From JAJRXC01 sp047639555 (GTDB lineage Bacteria > Actinomycetota > Acidimicrobiia > Acidimicrobiales > Aldehydirespiratoraceae), in contig JBLIOE010000002.1 of assembly GCA_047639555.1 (NCBI GenBank), forward strand, positions 1 through 64,000: DNA of 64,000 nt. The letters are read 5' to 3'. The stretch's first letter is position 1. Each line of letters starts with the position of its first letter. The notes under the pieces were generated by a model. The model was not told the origin of the DNA. It saw only the letters and a list, made by a program, of their open reading frames with translations, and did not search any database. The translations under genes and the position numbers were made by a program. Shown in pieces: positions 8,099 to 16,464 of the stretch.

Positions 8099-9060
8099 CC
8101 ACCACCGAATCCGACATCGCGGGAACCAGCGACCCCGCTGGCAATATCGCACCGGGGCGCGTTCACATCGAACGCTTCGATATCTCGCTCGGCCCCTGGC
8201 TCCACCTTGCCGACGAACGCCAACGCCTCGCCAACCCGCAGTTCGATCACATCGAGGTGGTGCCACGCGGCGCCACCCTCGGCGCGGAGATCCGTGGTGT
8301 CGACCTCACCAACGAACTCGCCGACGAAGCCATCGAAGACATCAAGCGGGCTCTCGCCGACTACAAGGTGATCTACTTCCGTAAGCAGCCGGTCACCTCG
8401 GGCCAGCATGTTGCCTTCGCCCGCCGGTTCGGCGGCCTCGAAGTGCACCCGTTCATCACCGGCAACAAGGAGCATCCTGAGTTGGTGCGTTTCGAGAAGG
8501 GCGCCGACACCGGCGGCTTCGAGAACGGCTGGCACCACGACGTGACCTGGCGCGAGATTCCGTCGATGGGTGCCCTCCTGCATGCGATTCAGGTTCCGCG
8601 AACGGGCGGCGACACGTTATTCAGCGATATGGGTGCGGCTTACGACGGCCTGACCGGCGAGTGGAAGGAACGTATCGAAGGGCTCCATGCGATCCACGAC
8701 TACATGCTCGCCTTTGCGCTCCAAGTGCCCGCCGAGAAGAAGGCCGAGATGCGGAAGAAGTACCCGCTCGTACGCCATCCGGTCGTGCGTACGCACCCGG
8801 TCACCGGCCGCAAGCTGATCTACGTCAACGGCTATTTCACTTCGCACATCGAAGGTCTTGAAGACGACGAGAGCCGCGAGATCATCAAGCATCTCCTCGC
8901 CCAGGCGCACATCCTCGAATACCAGTACCGCGTGAACTGGGAGAACGACACCATCGTGTTCTGGGACAACGCCGCCGTGCAGCACTACGCAGCCAGCGAC
9001 TACTACCCCGACATCCGCATCATGGAGCGCGCCAGCGTCGCCGGCACCCGCCCCGTCTAA
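8095..9060 (+). CDS. TauD/TfdA-family Fe(II)/2-oxoglutarate dioxygenase
   Basis: A 321-aa enzyme. The iron triad is visible: His147 and Asp149 in WHHDVTW, and the distal His297 in AVQHYA. A 2-oxoglutarate-binding arginine lies in the IRIMERASV segment (Arg308 or Arg312). An N-terminal IEVVPRGATLGAEIRGVDL segment is typical of the taurine/alpha-ketoglutarate dioxygenase group. Members hydroxylate sulfonates, herbicides, carnitine precursors and alkyl sulfates, so the substrate is open. Co-expression with a TetR repressor suggests an inducible catabolic step. Confidence 0.88.
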   Translation: MTTTESDIAGTSDPAGNIAPGRVHIERFDISLGPWLHLADERQRLANPQFDHIEVVPRGATLGAEIRGVDLTNELADEAIEDIKRALADYKVIYFRKQPVTSGQHVAFARRFGGLEVHPFITGNKEHPELVRFEKGADTGGFENGWHHDVTWREIPSMGALLHAIQVPRTGGDTLFSDMGAAYDGLTGEWKERIEGLHAIHDYMLAFALQVPAEKKAEMRKKYPLVRHPVVRTHPVTGRKLIYVNGYFTSHIEGLEDDESREIIKHLLAQAHILEYQYRVNWENDTIVFWDNAAVQHYAASDYYPDIRIMERASVAGTRPV

Positions 9061-9072
9061 CCCCCGTTGCGG

Positions 9073-10020
9073 TCAGACTTTGAGGGTGGTGTCGAGCTGC
9101 TCGAGGAGGGCTCGGTCGCTGTCGTCGCCGTTGTTTTCGGCGGTGAGCAAACGGTCTCCGAGGAAGATGCTGCTGGCGCCGGCGTGGAGACATAGGGCGT
9201 GGAGCTCTTCAGACATCGAGGCCCGTCCGGCGGAGAGCCGAACGACCGACGTGGGCATCACGAGCCGCGCGGCCGCAATGGTGCGAACGAGTTCGAGCGG
9301 CGGAAACTCCGGCAGAGTGTCCATGGGTGTGCCCTCGACCTGAATCAGCAGGTTGATCGGGACACTCTCCGGATGCGGGTCGAGCTGGGCCAACTGCGTG
9401 AGCAGGCTGGCTCGCTGACGACGGGTCTCACCCATCCCAACGATGCCGCCGGTGCAGAGTGAGATCCCAGCTTCGCGACACGCGCCGAGGGTGTCGAGGC
9501 GGTCCTGGTAGGTGCGGGTGGTGATGATCTCACCGTAGAAGTCGGGCGAGGTGTCGAGATTGTGGTTGTAGAAGTCGAGGCCCGCTTCACTCAGCGTCTG
9601 GGCCTGCGAATCGGTGAGCATCCCGAGGGTGACGCAGGTTTCCAGGCCGAGATCGGCGACGGCGGTCACTGACTCCGCCACTTGGACGACCTGCTTGTCG
9701 CTCGGTGAACGCCAGGCGGCGCCCATACAGAAACGGGTGGCACCCTCGGCCTTGGCTTCGATTGCGGCGGCCACGATGTCGTCCTTCTTCATCAGCGGCT
9801 CGGCCTTCAGCCCGGTGTCGTGGTGGGCCGACTGTGGGCAATAGGCGCAATCTTCGGGGCAGCCGCCGGTCTTGATCGACAACAACTTTGCGGCCTCAAC
9901 CTCGTGGGCCGAGAAACGTTCGATGTGGCAGGAGTGCGACTCGGCCAAGAGTTCGTGGAAGGGCCGCTCGATAACCGCCAAAACTTCGTCGATGGTCCAG
10001 TCAAAGCGGGGCTCGTGCAT
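9073..10020 (-). CDS. bioB: Biotin synthase
   Basis: A 315-aa radical SAM enzyme that inserts sulfur into dethiobiotin. With the ATG at 10020 (MHEPRFDW), the [4Fe-4S] cysteines are Cys54, Cys58 and Cys61 in GGCPEDCAYCPQS. Further family landmarks are YNHNLDTSPDFYGEI, GGIVGMGETRRQR and RLSAGRASM. A longer frame opens at 10077, but the family normally begins near the chosen start. No other biotin genes are adjacent. Confidence 0.93.
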   Translation of the reverse strand: MHEPRFDWTIDEVLAVIERPFHELLAESHSCHIERFSAHEVEAAKLLSIKTGGCPEDCAYCPQSAHHDTGLKAEPLMKKDDIVAAAIEAKAEGATRFCMGAAWRSPSDKQVVQVAESVTAVADLGLETCVTLGMLTDSQAQTLSEAGLDFYNHNLDTSPDFYGEIITTRTYQDRLDTLGACREAGISLCTGGIVGMGETRRQRASLLTQLAQLDPHPESVPINLLIQVEGTPMDTLPEFPPLELVRTIAAARLVMPTSVVRLSAGRASMSEELHALCLHAGASSIFLGDRLLTAENNGDDSDRALLEQLDTTLKV

Positions 10021-10101
10021 CCCTACAGAGTGCTGCGAAACGACCGCCGATGCCAACCTCTTGATGCGACGGTCCACACACGAGGTCTAACGTTCGGAGC
10101 G

Positions 10102-10785
10102 ATGCCGACAACGACGGACTGGAATCCCGTCCTCCGAGACGAGTTCGAGAAGCCGTATTGGTCGCGCCTGATGACCTATGTGCAAGAGGAGCGCGCCACA
10201 TTCGACGTGTACCCGCCGCACGATGAGGTGTTCGCCGCCCTTCACCTGACGTCGTTGACCGACGTAAAGGTGTTGATCCTCGGACAGGACCCGTACCACG
10301 GTCCCGGGCAGGCCCACGGCCTCTGTTTCTCGGTACGGCACGGAGTACGGGTACCGCCTTCGCTACAGAACATCCACAAGGAGTTGCACGCCGATCTCGA
10401 CCTGCCCGTGCCGGACCACGGCAACCTCGAAGCTTGGGCTCGGCAGGGTGTGCTGCTGCTCAACACCACCCTCACCGTCCGGGCGCACGCAGCGGCGAGT
10501 CACCAGCGTCGAGGCTGGGAGGCGTTTACCGATGAGGTCATCGCGGCAGTAAACGCGAAAGAGGAGCGCGTGGTCTTCATTCTTTGGGGCGCGTCGGCTC
10601 GCAAGAAACGAGCAATCATCGATCTACACCGGCACGCGGTGATTGAGTCACCTCACCCGTCACCGTTGTCCGCCCATCGAGGCTTCTTCGAGACGAAACC
10701 GTTCAGCCGCGCGAACGCCGCCCTCGTCGATGCGGGCCGTTCACCCGTCGATTGGTCGATTCCGAATTTTCCGATCGAGCGCTAA
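10102..10785 (+). CDS. ung: Uracil-DNA glycosylase, family 1
   Basis: A 227-aa base-excision repair enzyme removing uracil from DNA. The catalytic water-activating Asp63 lies in GQDPYHG, the uracil-recognition segment is LLNTTLTV, and the DNA-intercalating HPSPLSAHRGF loop is near residue 190. The start is ATG 10102, divergent from bioB across about 80 bp. Its last 83 bp overlap the convergent pseudouridine synthase gene. Confidence 0.95.
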   Translation: MPTTTDWNPVLRDEFEKPYWSRLMTYVQEERATFDVYPPHDEVFAALHLTSLTDVKVLILGQDPYHGPGQAHGLCFSVRHGVRVPPSLQNIHKELHADLDLPVPDHGNLEAWARQGVLLLNTTLTVRAHAAASHQRRGWEAFTDEVIAAVNAKEERVVFILWGASARKKRAIIDLHRHAVIESPHPSPLSAHRGFFETKPFSRANAALVDAGRSPVDWSIPNFPIER

Positions 10786-11317
10786 GCGCCGCTCGCAACG
10801 CGATTCGATCCACATCGGAGACCACTTGGAACTCACCCGGGGCGAGGCCGCCCAAGCTGATGTTGCCGATCTCTGAGCGGACGAGACGGAGCGTCGGATG
10901 ACCGACGGCCGCCGTCATCCGCCGAACCTGCCGATTTTTTCCCTCGGTGAGCGTGAGCTTTAGCCAACGATCCGGCACCGTCGGGCGCACCCGAATCGGC
11001 ACCCGTCGCTCCGGTAGCTCAGGTGACTCGTCGAGCAACTCGACTTCGGCGGGCCGAGTGCGGCCGTCCTTCAGGTCGAGACCATCACGGAGCTCGCGCA
11101 ACACCTTGGCTGTCGGAACACCCTCAACCTGCACGAGATAGCTCCGGGGATGCCCGATGTCGGGTCGCATGAGCTGGGTGCGAAGGTGTTTGCCTCGGGC
11201 CAGAAGCAGGAGGCCCTCGCTGTCGCGGTCGAGTCGACCGGCCGCGTAGATGTCGGGCACGTCGATGTAGTCGGACAACGTCTCCCGACCATCACGATCG
11301 GTGAACGCCGTCATCAC
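10703..11317 (-). CDS. RsuA/RluB/RluE-type 23S rRNA pseudouridine synthase
   Basis: The visible product of 204 aa carries the catalytic motif AGRLDRDSEGLLLL with the nucleophilic aspartate. GKNRQVRRMTAAVGHPTLRLVR follows near the C-terminus (quoted region about 130-155). It lacks an S4 domain, as RluE does. The sequence upstream of ATG 11317 stays open and continues the family (LLLRFWKPHGV), so the true start is further up, perhaps a CTG at 11362 that overlaps the menB stop. The gene therefore seems translationally coupled to menB. The C-terminal tail is basic and overlaps the 3' end of ung by 83 bp. Confidence 0.85.
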   Translation of the reverse strand: MMTAFTDRDGRETLSDYIDVPDIYAAGRLDRDSEGLLLLARGKHLRTQLMRPDIGHPRSYLVQVEGVPTAKVLRELRDGLDLKDGRTRPAEVELLDESPELPERRVPIRVRPTVPDRWLKLTLTEGKNRQVRRMTAAVGHPTLRLVRSEIGNISLGGLAPGEFQVVSDVDRIALRAALSARSENSESTNRRVNGPHRRGRRSRG

Positions 11318-11358
11318 CCCGTGCGGCTTCCAGAACCGCAGGAGGAGATCGTCGTCGG

Positions 11359-12273
11359 TCAGAAGTACCAGGGGAACGCCGACCAGTCGGGCGAGCGCTT
11401 CTCGAGGAAAGCGTCGCGGCCTTCGATCGCCTCATCGGTCATGTAGGCCAGACGGGTGGCCTCGCCGGCGAACACTTGTTGGCCCATGAGGCCATCGTCG
11501 ATGAGGTTCATCGCGAACTTGGCCATGCGCTGACCGGTGGGGCTCTTCGAATTGATCTCCGCACCCCATTCAAGGGCAACCGTCTCCAGGTCGGCGTGGG
11601 GAACGGCGGCGTTGCACATTCCCATTGCCACGGCCTCTTCGGCGGAGTAGTTGCGCCCGAGGAAAAAGATTTCGCGAGCCCGTTTCTGTCCGATCTGGCG
11701 GGCGAGATAGGCCGACCCAAAACCGCCGTCGAAGCTGGCGACATCGGTGTCGGTCTGCTTAAAAATTGCGTGCTCGGTGCTGGCGATTGTGAGATCTGCG
11801 GTGACGTGCAGGCTGTGGCCGCCACCAACAGCCCAGCCGGGGACGACAGCGATCACGATCTTCGGCATCGTGCGAATGAGGCGCTGCACTTCGAGGATGT
11901 GGAGACGAGCCGCCTTGGCGGGATCAACAGTGTCGGCGGTGTCGCCCTCGGCGTACTGATAACCCGCCCGACCGCGGATGCGCTGATCACCGCCGGAACA
12001 GAAGGCCCAACCGGCGTCTTTGGGCGAGGGTCCGTTGCCGGTGATGAGCACGCAGCCGACGTCGCTTGTCATGCGAGCGTGATCAAGGCAGCGATACAGC
12101 TCATCCACGGTGTGGGGCCGGAACGCGTTGCGTACTTCGGGGCGATTGAACGCCACTCGCACTGTGCCCTGATCGAGCGCCCGGTGATACGTGATGTCGG
12201 TGAGATCCTCAAAGCCGGCGATGGTTCGCCACTTGGCCGGATCAAACAGCTCCGAAACCTGGTTGTTCGTCAT
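11359..12273 (-). CDS. menB: 1,4-dihydroxy-2-naphthoyl-CoA synthase
   Basis: A 304-aa crotonase-fold enzyme closing the second ring in menaquinone synthesis. The family signatures are AFCSGGDQRIRG, VPGWAVGGGHSLHV and FDGGFGSAYLARQIG; the FDGG segment distinguishes MenB from ordinary enoyl-CoA hydratases. Start ATG at 12273 (MTNNQVSELFDP) has an excellent GGAGGA ribosome site. Other men genes are absent from the window, although a menaquinone-reductase-like flavoprotein lies 6 kb away. Confidence 0.93.
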   Translation of the reverse strand: MTNNQVSELFDPAKWRTIAGFEDLTDITYHRALDQGTVRVAFNRPEVRNAFRPHTVDELYRCLDHARMTSDVGCVLITGNGPSPKDAGWAFCSGGDQRIRGRAGYQYAEGDTADTVDPAKAARLHILEVQRLIRTMPKIVIAVVPGWAVGGGHSLHVTADLTIASTEHAIFKQTDTDVASFDGGFGSAYLARQIGQKRAREIFFLGRNYSAEEAVAMGMCNAAVPHADLETVALEWGAEINSKSPTGQRMAKFAMNLIDDGLMGQQVFAGEATRLAYMTDEAIEGRDAFLEKRSPDWSAFPWYF

Positions 12274-12298
12274 CGGTCCTCCTCCGGTCTCGTGGACG

Positions 12299-13468
12299 CT
12301 ACGCCGCGATGCGGCCGAGCCGTGCGTCGAGCCGGCTGACCATCTTCTCGCCGAGTTGCTTGCCTCGGTCATCGCCCAGATCGATCGCGACGACGGCAGT
12401 GATTGAGCCGAGCACGCTCATCAGCGCATCGTCGAAGTCCGCCATGAATCGCTCCTTCGGATAGTCGCTGATGCCCGCGGCCACGAGCGCGTCGTGGTAG
12501 CGGCCCAGGGCCCGATCGACGTCGGCCTCAGACACAGAAGGGTCGAGGGACCCGGCGATGAAGTAGGCGACATCGACCACGGCCGGGCCGGTTCGAGTGA
12601 GCTGCCAGTCGATCAGGGCCCGGACTTCGTTGCCCGCGAAGAAGATGTTGTCGAGCCTTAGATCGCCATGGATAAGGCACTGGGGAATCTCGTTGTGGAT
12701 CCGTCGACCGCGCGCTTCGCCGTCCTTCTTCAGCCGATCAAGCATCTTCCTCATATGGGGGCTGATGTTGGCTCCATCGGCCTTGAGAAACTGCTTTCGC
12801 ATGCCTAGGAAGCTCGCTTGGAAGAATCGTGGCGCCAACCCTCCGGACTGCAGCCACGGCCCCGGGGCCGGCAACTTCTCGCCCCAGGTTGCCGCATGCA
12901 GCCGGGCGGCGACCTCGAGCACATCGCCCACTCGTTCGATGTCGGCGCCGACGACCTGATCGCCGATTTCGGCCGGCGCGAGGTCTTCGAGGATCAGCAC
13001 GCTCGGTCGCGGCTCCGGCTTCACGAAGCGCCCCAGTACCCAGGCGATGAATCGCAAAAGCCAGATTGGAAGCCGTTCAGCCTTCTTCACCGCCGCGATC
13101 TGCTTCTCCCAGTCCGGGTTGGGTTCGACATCGGCGTAGTAAAGCTGGGCGTGGGGTACCCCAAGTCCAGAGATGACGTGTTCGTACATCCGAATCTCGC
13201 GCTCGTAGACGCCGAGCATCTCGCTACCGCTGCGATTCTCGTCGATCGAAGTCGGCACCTTGGCCACCATCGTGGCCGGGCCGTCGCCCCCCTTGTAGGT
13301 CACTGAAAGGCGGGCAAGATCTCCGGCGAAGCCCTCACCCGTGCCCAAAATCTTCGCATCGCAGCTGGTCACGCTGGTTGTCTCGTTGATCACGTCGCGA
13401 GACCGGAGCGCGCCGGTCAGCCAGTCGGCAGTGATCTCTTCAAGGCGGGTCGGAATCTCGCGGTCCAT
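12299..13468 (-). CDS. Aminoglycoside-phosphotransferase-fold (APH/EcKinase-like) protein
   Basis: A 389-aa kinase-fold protein. The catalytic loop CLIHGDLRLDNIFF and the metal-binding ALIDWQ are intact; an N-lobe lysine lies in TMVAKVPTS. The length and the LILEDLAP segment match the large APH/DUF1679 group, which phosphorylates small molecules such as ecdysteroids, sugars or acyl compounds. Substrate is unknown and antibiotic resistance should not be assumed. The gene overlaps the upstream HTTM gene by 52 bp on the same strand, and menB follows it closely, so a loose operon is possible. Confidence 0.8.
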   Translation of the reverse strand: MDREIPTRLEEITADWLTGALRSRDVINETTSVTSCDAKILGTGEGFAGDLARLSVTYKGGDGPATMVAKVPTSIDENRSGSEMLGVYEREIRMYEHVISGLGVPHAQLYYADVEPNPDWEKQIAAVKKAERLPIWLLRFIAWVLGRFVKPEPRPSVLILEDLAPAEIGDQVVGADIERVGDVLEVAARLHAATWGEKLPAPGPWLQSGGLAPRFFQASFLGMRKQFLKADGANISPHMRKMLDRLKKDGEARGRRIHNEIPQCLIHGDLRLDNIFFAGNEVRALIDWQLTRTGPAVVDVAYFIAGSLDPSVSEADVDRALGRYHDALVAAGISDYPKERFMADFDDALMSVLGSITAVVAIDLGDDRGKQLGEKMVSRLDARLGRIAA

Positions 13469-14280
13469 GCCGAGACCGTAGCCCCGAGTCGTTCGACAGG
13501 CAGAAGGGGAGCGAGGCCGATCCCGAGCAGGTGGTACGGAAAGAAGATCGCCATGAACACCAGAATGGCCAAATGGAAGCCCATCGCCAGCGCGGCCCAG
13601 ACCCCCGCGACCCGCCGGTGCAGGAGCGCGAGCGGAGCGCCCAACTCAACACTGATCGACATGATTGCCGCCGGGGCCAGCAGCCATCCCTGGCCCAGCA
13701 ACCAGCCCGCGAAGGGTGACGACACATCGCCGAGCACGGCCTTGCGCGCATTGTCGAACGCGATCTGATTTCGGAGAACGTCGCCATCGAACCAGGCCGT
13801 GCCGCTGATGCGGAGCTTCGCGACACCGGCCACGAAGTAGGTGCCGACGGTCAACACCGCCATCGCGTCGACGGCCCAACGCCGGTCGCTTCGATCATCG
13901 AACACCATGACCGCGAGCACCACGAGATGGAGAGCCACCAGGTTCTCCGTGTGGAACAGGTTCCCCCAGGACGTGCGATACGTCGTGACCAGCAGGAACC
14001 CGATCGCGGTGACCGGAGCGGAGACTCGAAGCCGGACCCCGAAGGCCATCAGCGCCGCGCTCACCGGCGTCGCCAGGACACCGATCACCAGCACGAACGA
14101 GGGGAGCGGCGAGTCGAGGAACCACAGCGGGCCAACCGCGTCGAGTCGCTCAGCGGAAAAGTCGAGCGTGTCAAGGATGTGGGGCGCCCGCACGGCACTC
14201 CAGATCGCGACATAGGCGCCAACGAGTCGACGCAACACGTCGACTCGAGCGGGCCGACTCGCGCTCACGTCCTTAGTCAT
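13417..14280 (-). CDS. HTTM-domain multi-pass membrane protein
   Basis: About 287 aa with roughly seven hydrophobic segments. Landmarks of the HTTM (vitamin K-dependent carboxylase-like) domain are LFHTENLVALHLVVLAVM, YFVAGVAKLRISGTAW and SISVELGAPLALL. The ATG at 14280 was chosen because it overlaps the stop of the upstream gene by 8 bp, a coupled pair. The biochemical role of bacterial HTTM proteins is mostly unknown. Partnership with a small secreted protein is common, and here gene 14273-14692 is that partner. Confidence 0.75.
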   Translation of the reverse strand: MTKDVSASRPARVDVLRRLVGAYVAIWSAVRAPHILDTLDFSAERLDAVGPLWFLDSPLPSFVLVIGVLATPVSAALMAFGVRLRVSAPVTAIGFLLVTTYRTSWGNLFHTENLVALHLVVLAVMVFDDRSDRRWAVDAMAVLTVGTYFVAGVAKLRISGTAWFDGDVLRNQIAFDNARKAVLGDVSSPFAGWLLGQGWLLAPAAIMSISVELGAPLALLHRRVAGVWAALAMGFHLAILVFMAIFFPYHLLGIGLAPLLPVERLGATVSAWTARFRPALKRSLPTG

Positions 14281-14692
14281 CGCCGCCGCATCTCGCGTGG
14301 GTCGTGATGTCGAGGGGCGGCGCGTCGTCGGCAATGAAGTCGATCACGTTGTGGTGTTCGGTACGTACTTCGACGACAGCCGAGCCCCCGATCCGGGCGG
14401 CGATCTCCTCGCACATGACCGCGGCATCACCTCTCCTGATCCCACGAGTGAGCGTGACCGCGGCGAGTACCGGCTCATCAGTGCCCGCGATCAGCTCGGG
14501 GGATAAGCGCCGCACCGAGCCGTCGTCGACAATCATCACGGCGGTATCCAGGTAGTGCTCCTCACCGCGGTCCGTCGCGAACATGGGGAAGGTCGACAGG
14601 GGATAGGTGTCGTTCCGGGGCTCGCGAAGAAGCGGAGACAACACCACCGCGGCAGCGATGACAGCGGCGAGGCTTCGAGCGGAGAGACGCAC
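14273..14692 (-). CDS. Small membrane-anchored partner of the HTTM protein
   Basis: A 139-aa protein with one N-terminal hydrophobic anchor (LAAVIAAAVVLSPLL) and an extracytoplasmic domain. The segment YPLSTFPMFATDRG is reminiscent of proteins encoded with, or fused to, HTTM domains. There are two cysteines (VMCEE and ARCGG). It is the first gene of a coupled pair with the HTTM gene (8-bp overlap). The function is unknown. Confidence 0.65.
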   Translation of the reverse strand: MRLSARSLAAVIAAAVVLSPLLREPRNDTYPLSTFPMFATDRGEEHYLDTAVMIVDDGSVRRLSPELIAGTDEPVLAAVTLTRGIRRGDAAVMCEEIAARIGGSAVVEVRTEHHNVIDFIADDAPPLDITTHARCGGDD

Positions 14693-14742
14693 GGGGGCAT
14701 CGTAGAACCAACTCCTCGACTCCTTGTCGCTAAGTTTCCTTC

Positions 14743-15933
14743 GTGCCGCTGCTGACCGTTCGCCTTCTTCGCGCCCTCGCCGGTTGGGTATTGGTGCTCG
14801 GGCTCACTGCGGTCGCCGTACATCCCGAAGGCTGCGGGCGACCGACCAACGAAGCCCTCGACCACGCGGCCGCCCAAGCCGTGGCCTGGTTTGGCGCGAA
14901 CCTCAAGCCCGACGGCGACTTCGTTTATCGATACGACCGGGAGCGCGGTGCAGAAGAGCGGGGCTACAACGACACGCGCCACGCCGGTGTGCTCTGGTCG
15001 CTCTGGCAAGCGGAGCGGGCCGGCATCAGCGGTGCAGGATCAATCGCCGAAGCCGCATTCACCCGCGTCGAGGACCGACTCATCGACACATCGTTCGGAC
15101 CTGCGTACGGCCGCGGCTCAGTGGTCGAGTCCGGGACGATGGGACTCCTGGTCGCCGCTCTCGACGAGCGCCGGCTTGCGACCGGCAACAACGACCACGA
15201 CGAACTCCTCATCGGCTTAGGCCACACACTCGCGGCCGCCGTGAACGTTGACGGAAGCGTCAGCGCCGACCTTCACGTTGACAATGGCCCCAGCGATCGA
15301 CGATCGCCATTCTTCACCGGCGAAGTGATGTGGGCCCTCGCCCGCCTCCACCTCACATTCCCGGCCGAGGGATACGACGTTCCCGCCCTCGCAATCCGTC
15401 GTTATCTCGTCGAAGACCGTGATGCGATCGAGACACCCTGGCCGCCTGTCTCCGACCATTGGGGCGCCTACGCCTTCGAGACGATGGACCGCTGGCCGAA
15501 CCCGCCGGTACTGAACGCCGAGGAGCGGGATTGGCGAGATCGCCAGCTCGGGCTGTTTGGTTTGCAGGTTCGCTACGAGTCTCAGCGCAAGGGCGGGATC
15601 ACGCTCCTGACGCGTGGAAATATCGCCCTGCCCGCTGGGGTCGGCACGCTGGGCGAAGGCCTCGGCAACCATCTCCTGCAACTGCTCCGGTCCGGCGATC
15701 GCCCAGGCGATCACGATGTCCTCACTGAGCGGGCCGACTGTGTCGCTCATCTCCTCGTGAGCCGACAGGTCACCGCGCACGATGCCGCCGATGAATCAGC
15801 GCCGCATCGCAGCATCGGCGCCTGGTTCCGTCTCGGCGACACCCAGATGGACGACCAACAACATGCGCTGAGTGCGCTCCTTCTTCTTCGCGAAGTGCGA
15901 GCCACGCCGTCCGCGTTCGGAAGAAACTCATGA
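14743..15933 (+). CDS. Exported alpha/alpha-barrel-like protein of unknown function
   Basis: A 396-aa protein starting at GTG 14743. An N-terminal hydrophobic segment (LAGWVLVLGLTAVAV) suggests export or membrane anchoring. The rest is helical with repeated patterns (YNDTRHAGVLWSLWQAE, SGTMGLLVAAL, GEVMWALARLHL) typical of alpha-toroid proteins such as sugar epimerases, prenyltransferases or glycoside hydrolases. The RHAG segment recalls RHAGT motifs of that fold. It is divergent from the HTTM pair and coupled by ATGA to the next membrane protein gene. No firm function can be given. Confidence 0.6.
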   Translation: MPLLTVRLLRALAGWVLVLGLTAVAVHPEGCGRPTNEALDHAAAQAVAWFGANLKPDGDFVYRYDRERGAEERGYNDTRHAGVLWSLWQAERAGISGAGSIAEAAFTRVEDRLIDTSFGPAYGRGSVVESGTMGLLVAALDERRLATGNNDHDELLIGLGHTLAAAVNVDGSVSADLHVDNGPSDRRSPFFTGEVMWALARLHLTFPAEGYDVPALAIRRYLVEDRDAIETPWPPVSDHWGAYAFETMDRWPNPPVLNAEERDWRDRQLGLFGLQVRYESQRKGGITLLTRGNIALPAGVGTLGEGLGNHLLQLLRSGDRPGDHDVLTERADCVAHLLVSRQVTAHDAADESAPHRSIGAWFRLGDTQMDDQQHALSALLLLREVRATPSAFGRNS

Positions 15934-16460
15934 CTCTCACTCTCCTTGTCCTCGCCTATTTCGCGGCCGCAAACCCCTTCCGAGTCGCCGCCGCCACGAC
16001 GGAACCGCCGGCCAACAATGTGCTCGCCGTCTTCGCCGCGACGTTCGTTGGGGCCGCTCTGCTGGCCGCGTTAGTCGCGTCGCCTATCCTTGATCTCGTC
16101 GAAGTCACAGGATCGTCGGCCCGCATCGCCGCCGGTATCGCCGTTCTCGCCGTCGCGCTCAAGGACGCCATCGCCCGACCACCATCGGCCGAACCCGGCC
16201 TCTCCGGCGCGGCCCATGGAGCAATCCCCTTGGCGTTCCCGATCATGTTCAGTCCCGCGGTCGCCTTGCTCGCCATCGCGGCGGCGGAGAACCGCGGCAT
16301 CGGTGTCGCCCTCGTCGGCGTGATTCCGGCGCTAATGGTCGCGGTGTTACTGCTTCGCTTCGCGCCGCTTGCCCGGGCCCGTCTCTACACCAGCACCGTC
16401 GGCCTCGCCGGAGTCGGCGTCGCCGGGCTTGTGGCACTCGACGGCGTCTACGCGATCTGA
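15930..16460 (+). CDS. MarC-like integral membrane protein
   Basis: A 176-aa, almost wholly hydrophobic protein with five or six predicted helices. ANPFRVAA near the start, GSSARIAAGIAVLAVALKD in the middle and IPLAFPIMFSPAVALL later resemble the MarC family layout (an N-P motif, then a second half with an I-P-L-A motif). It is shorter than typical MarC proteins of about 200 aa. The start overlaps the previous stop (ATGA at 15930), suggesting joint expression. The assignment is tentative. Confidence 0.45.
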   Translation: MTLTLLVLAYFAAANPFRVAAATTEPPANNVLAVFAATFVGAALLAALVASPILDLVEVTGSSARIAAGIAVLAVALKDAIARPPSAEPGLSGAAHGAIPLAFPIMFSPAVALLAIAAAENRGIGVALVGVIPALMVAVLLLRFAPLARARLYTSTVGLAGVGVAGLVALDGVYAI

Positions 16461-16464
16461 AGCA

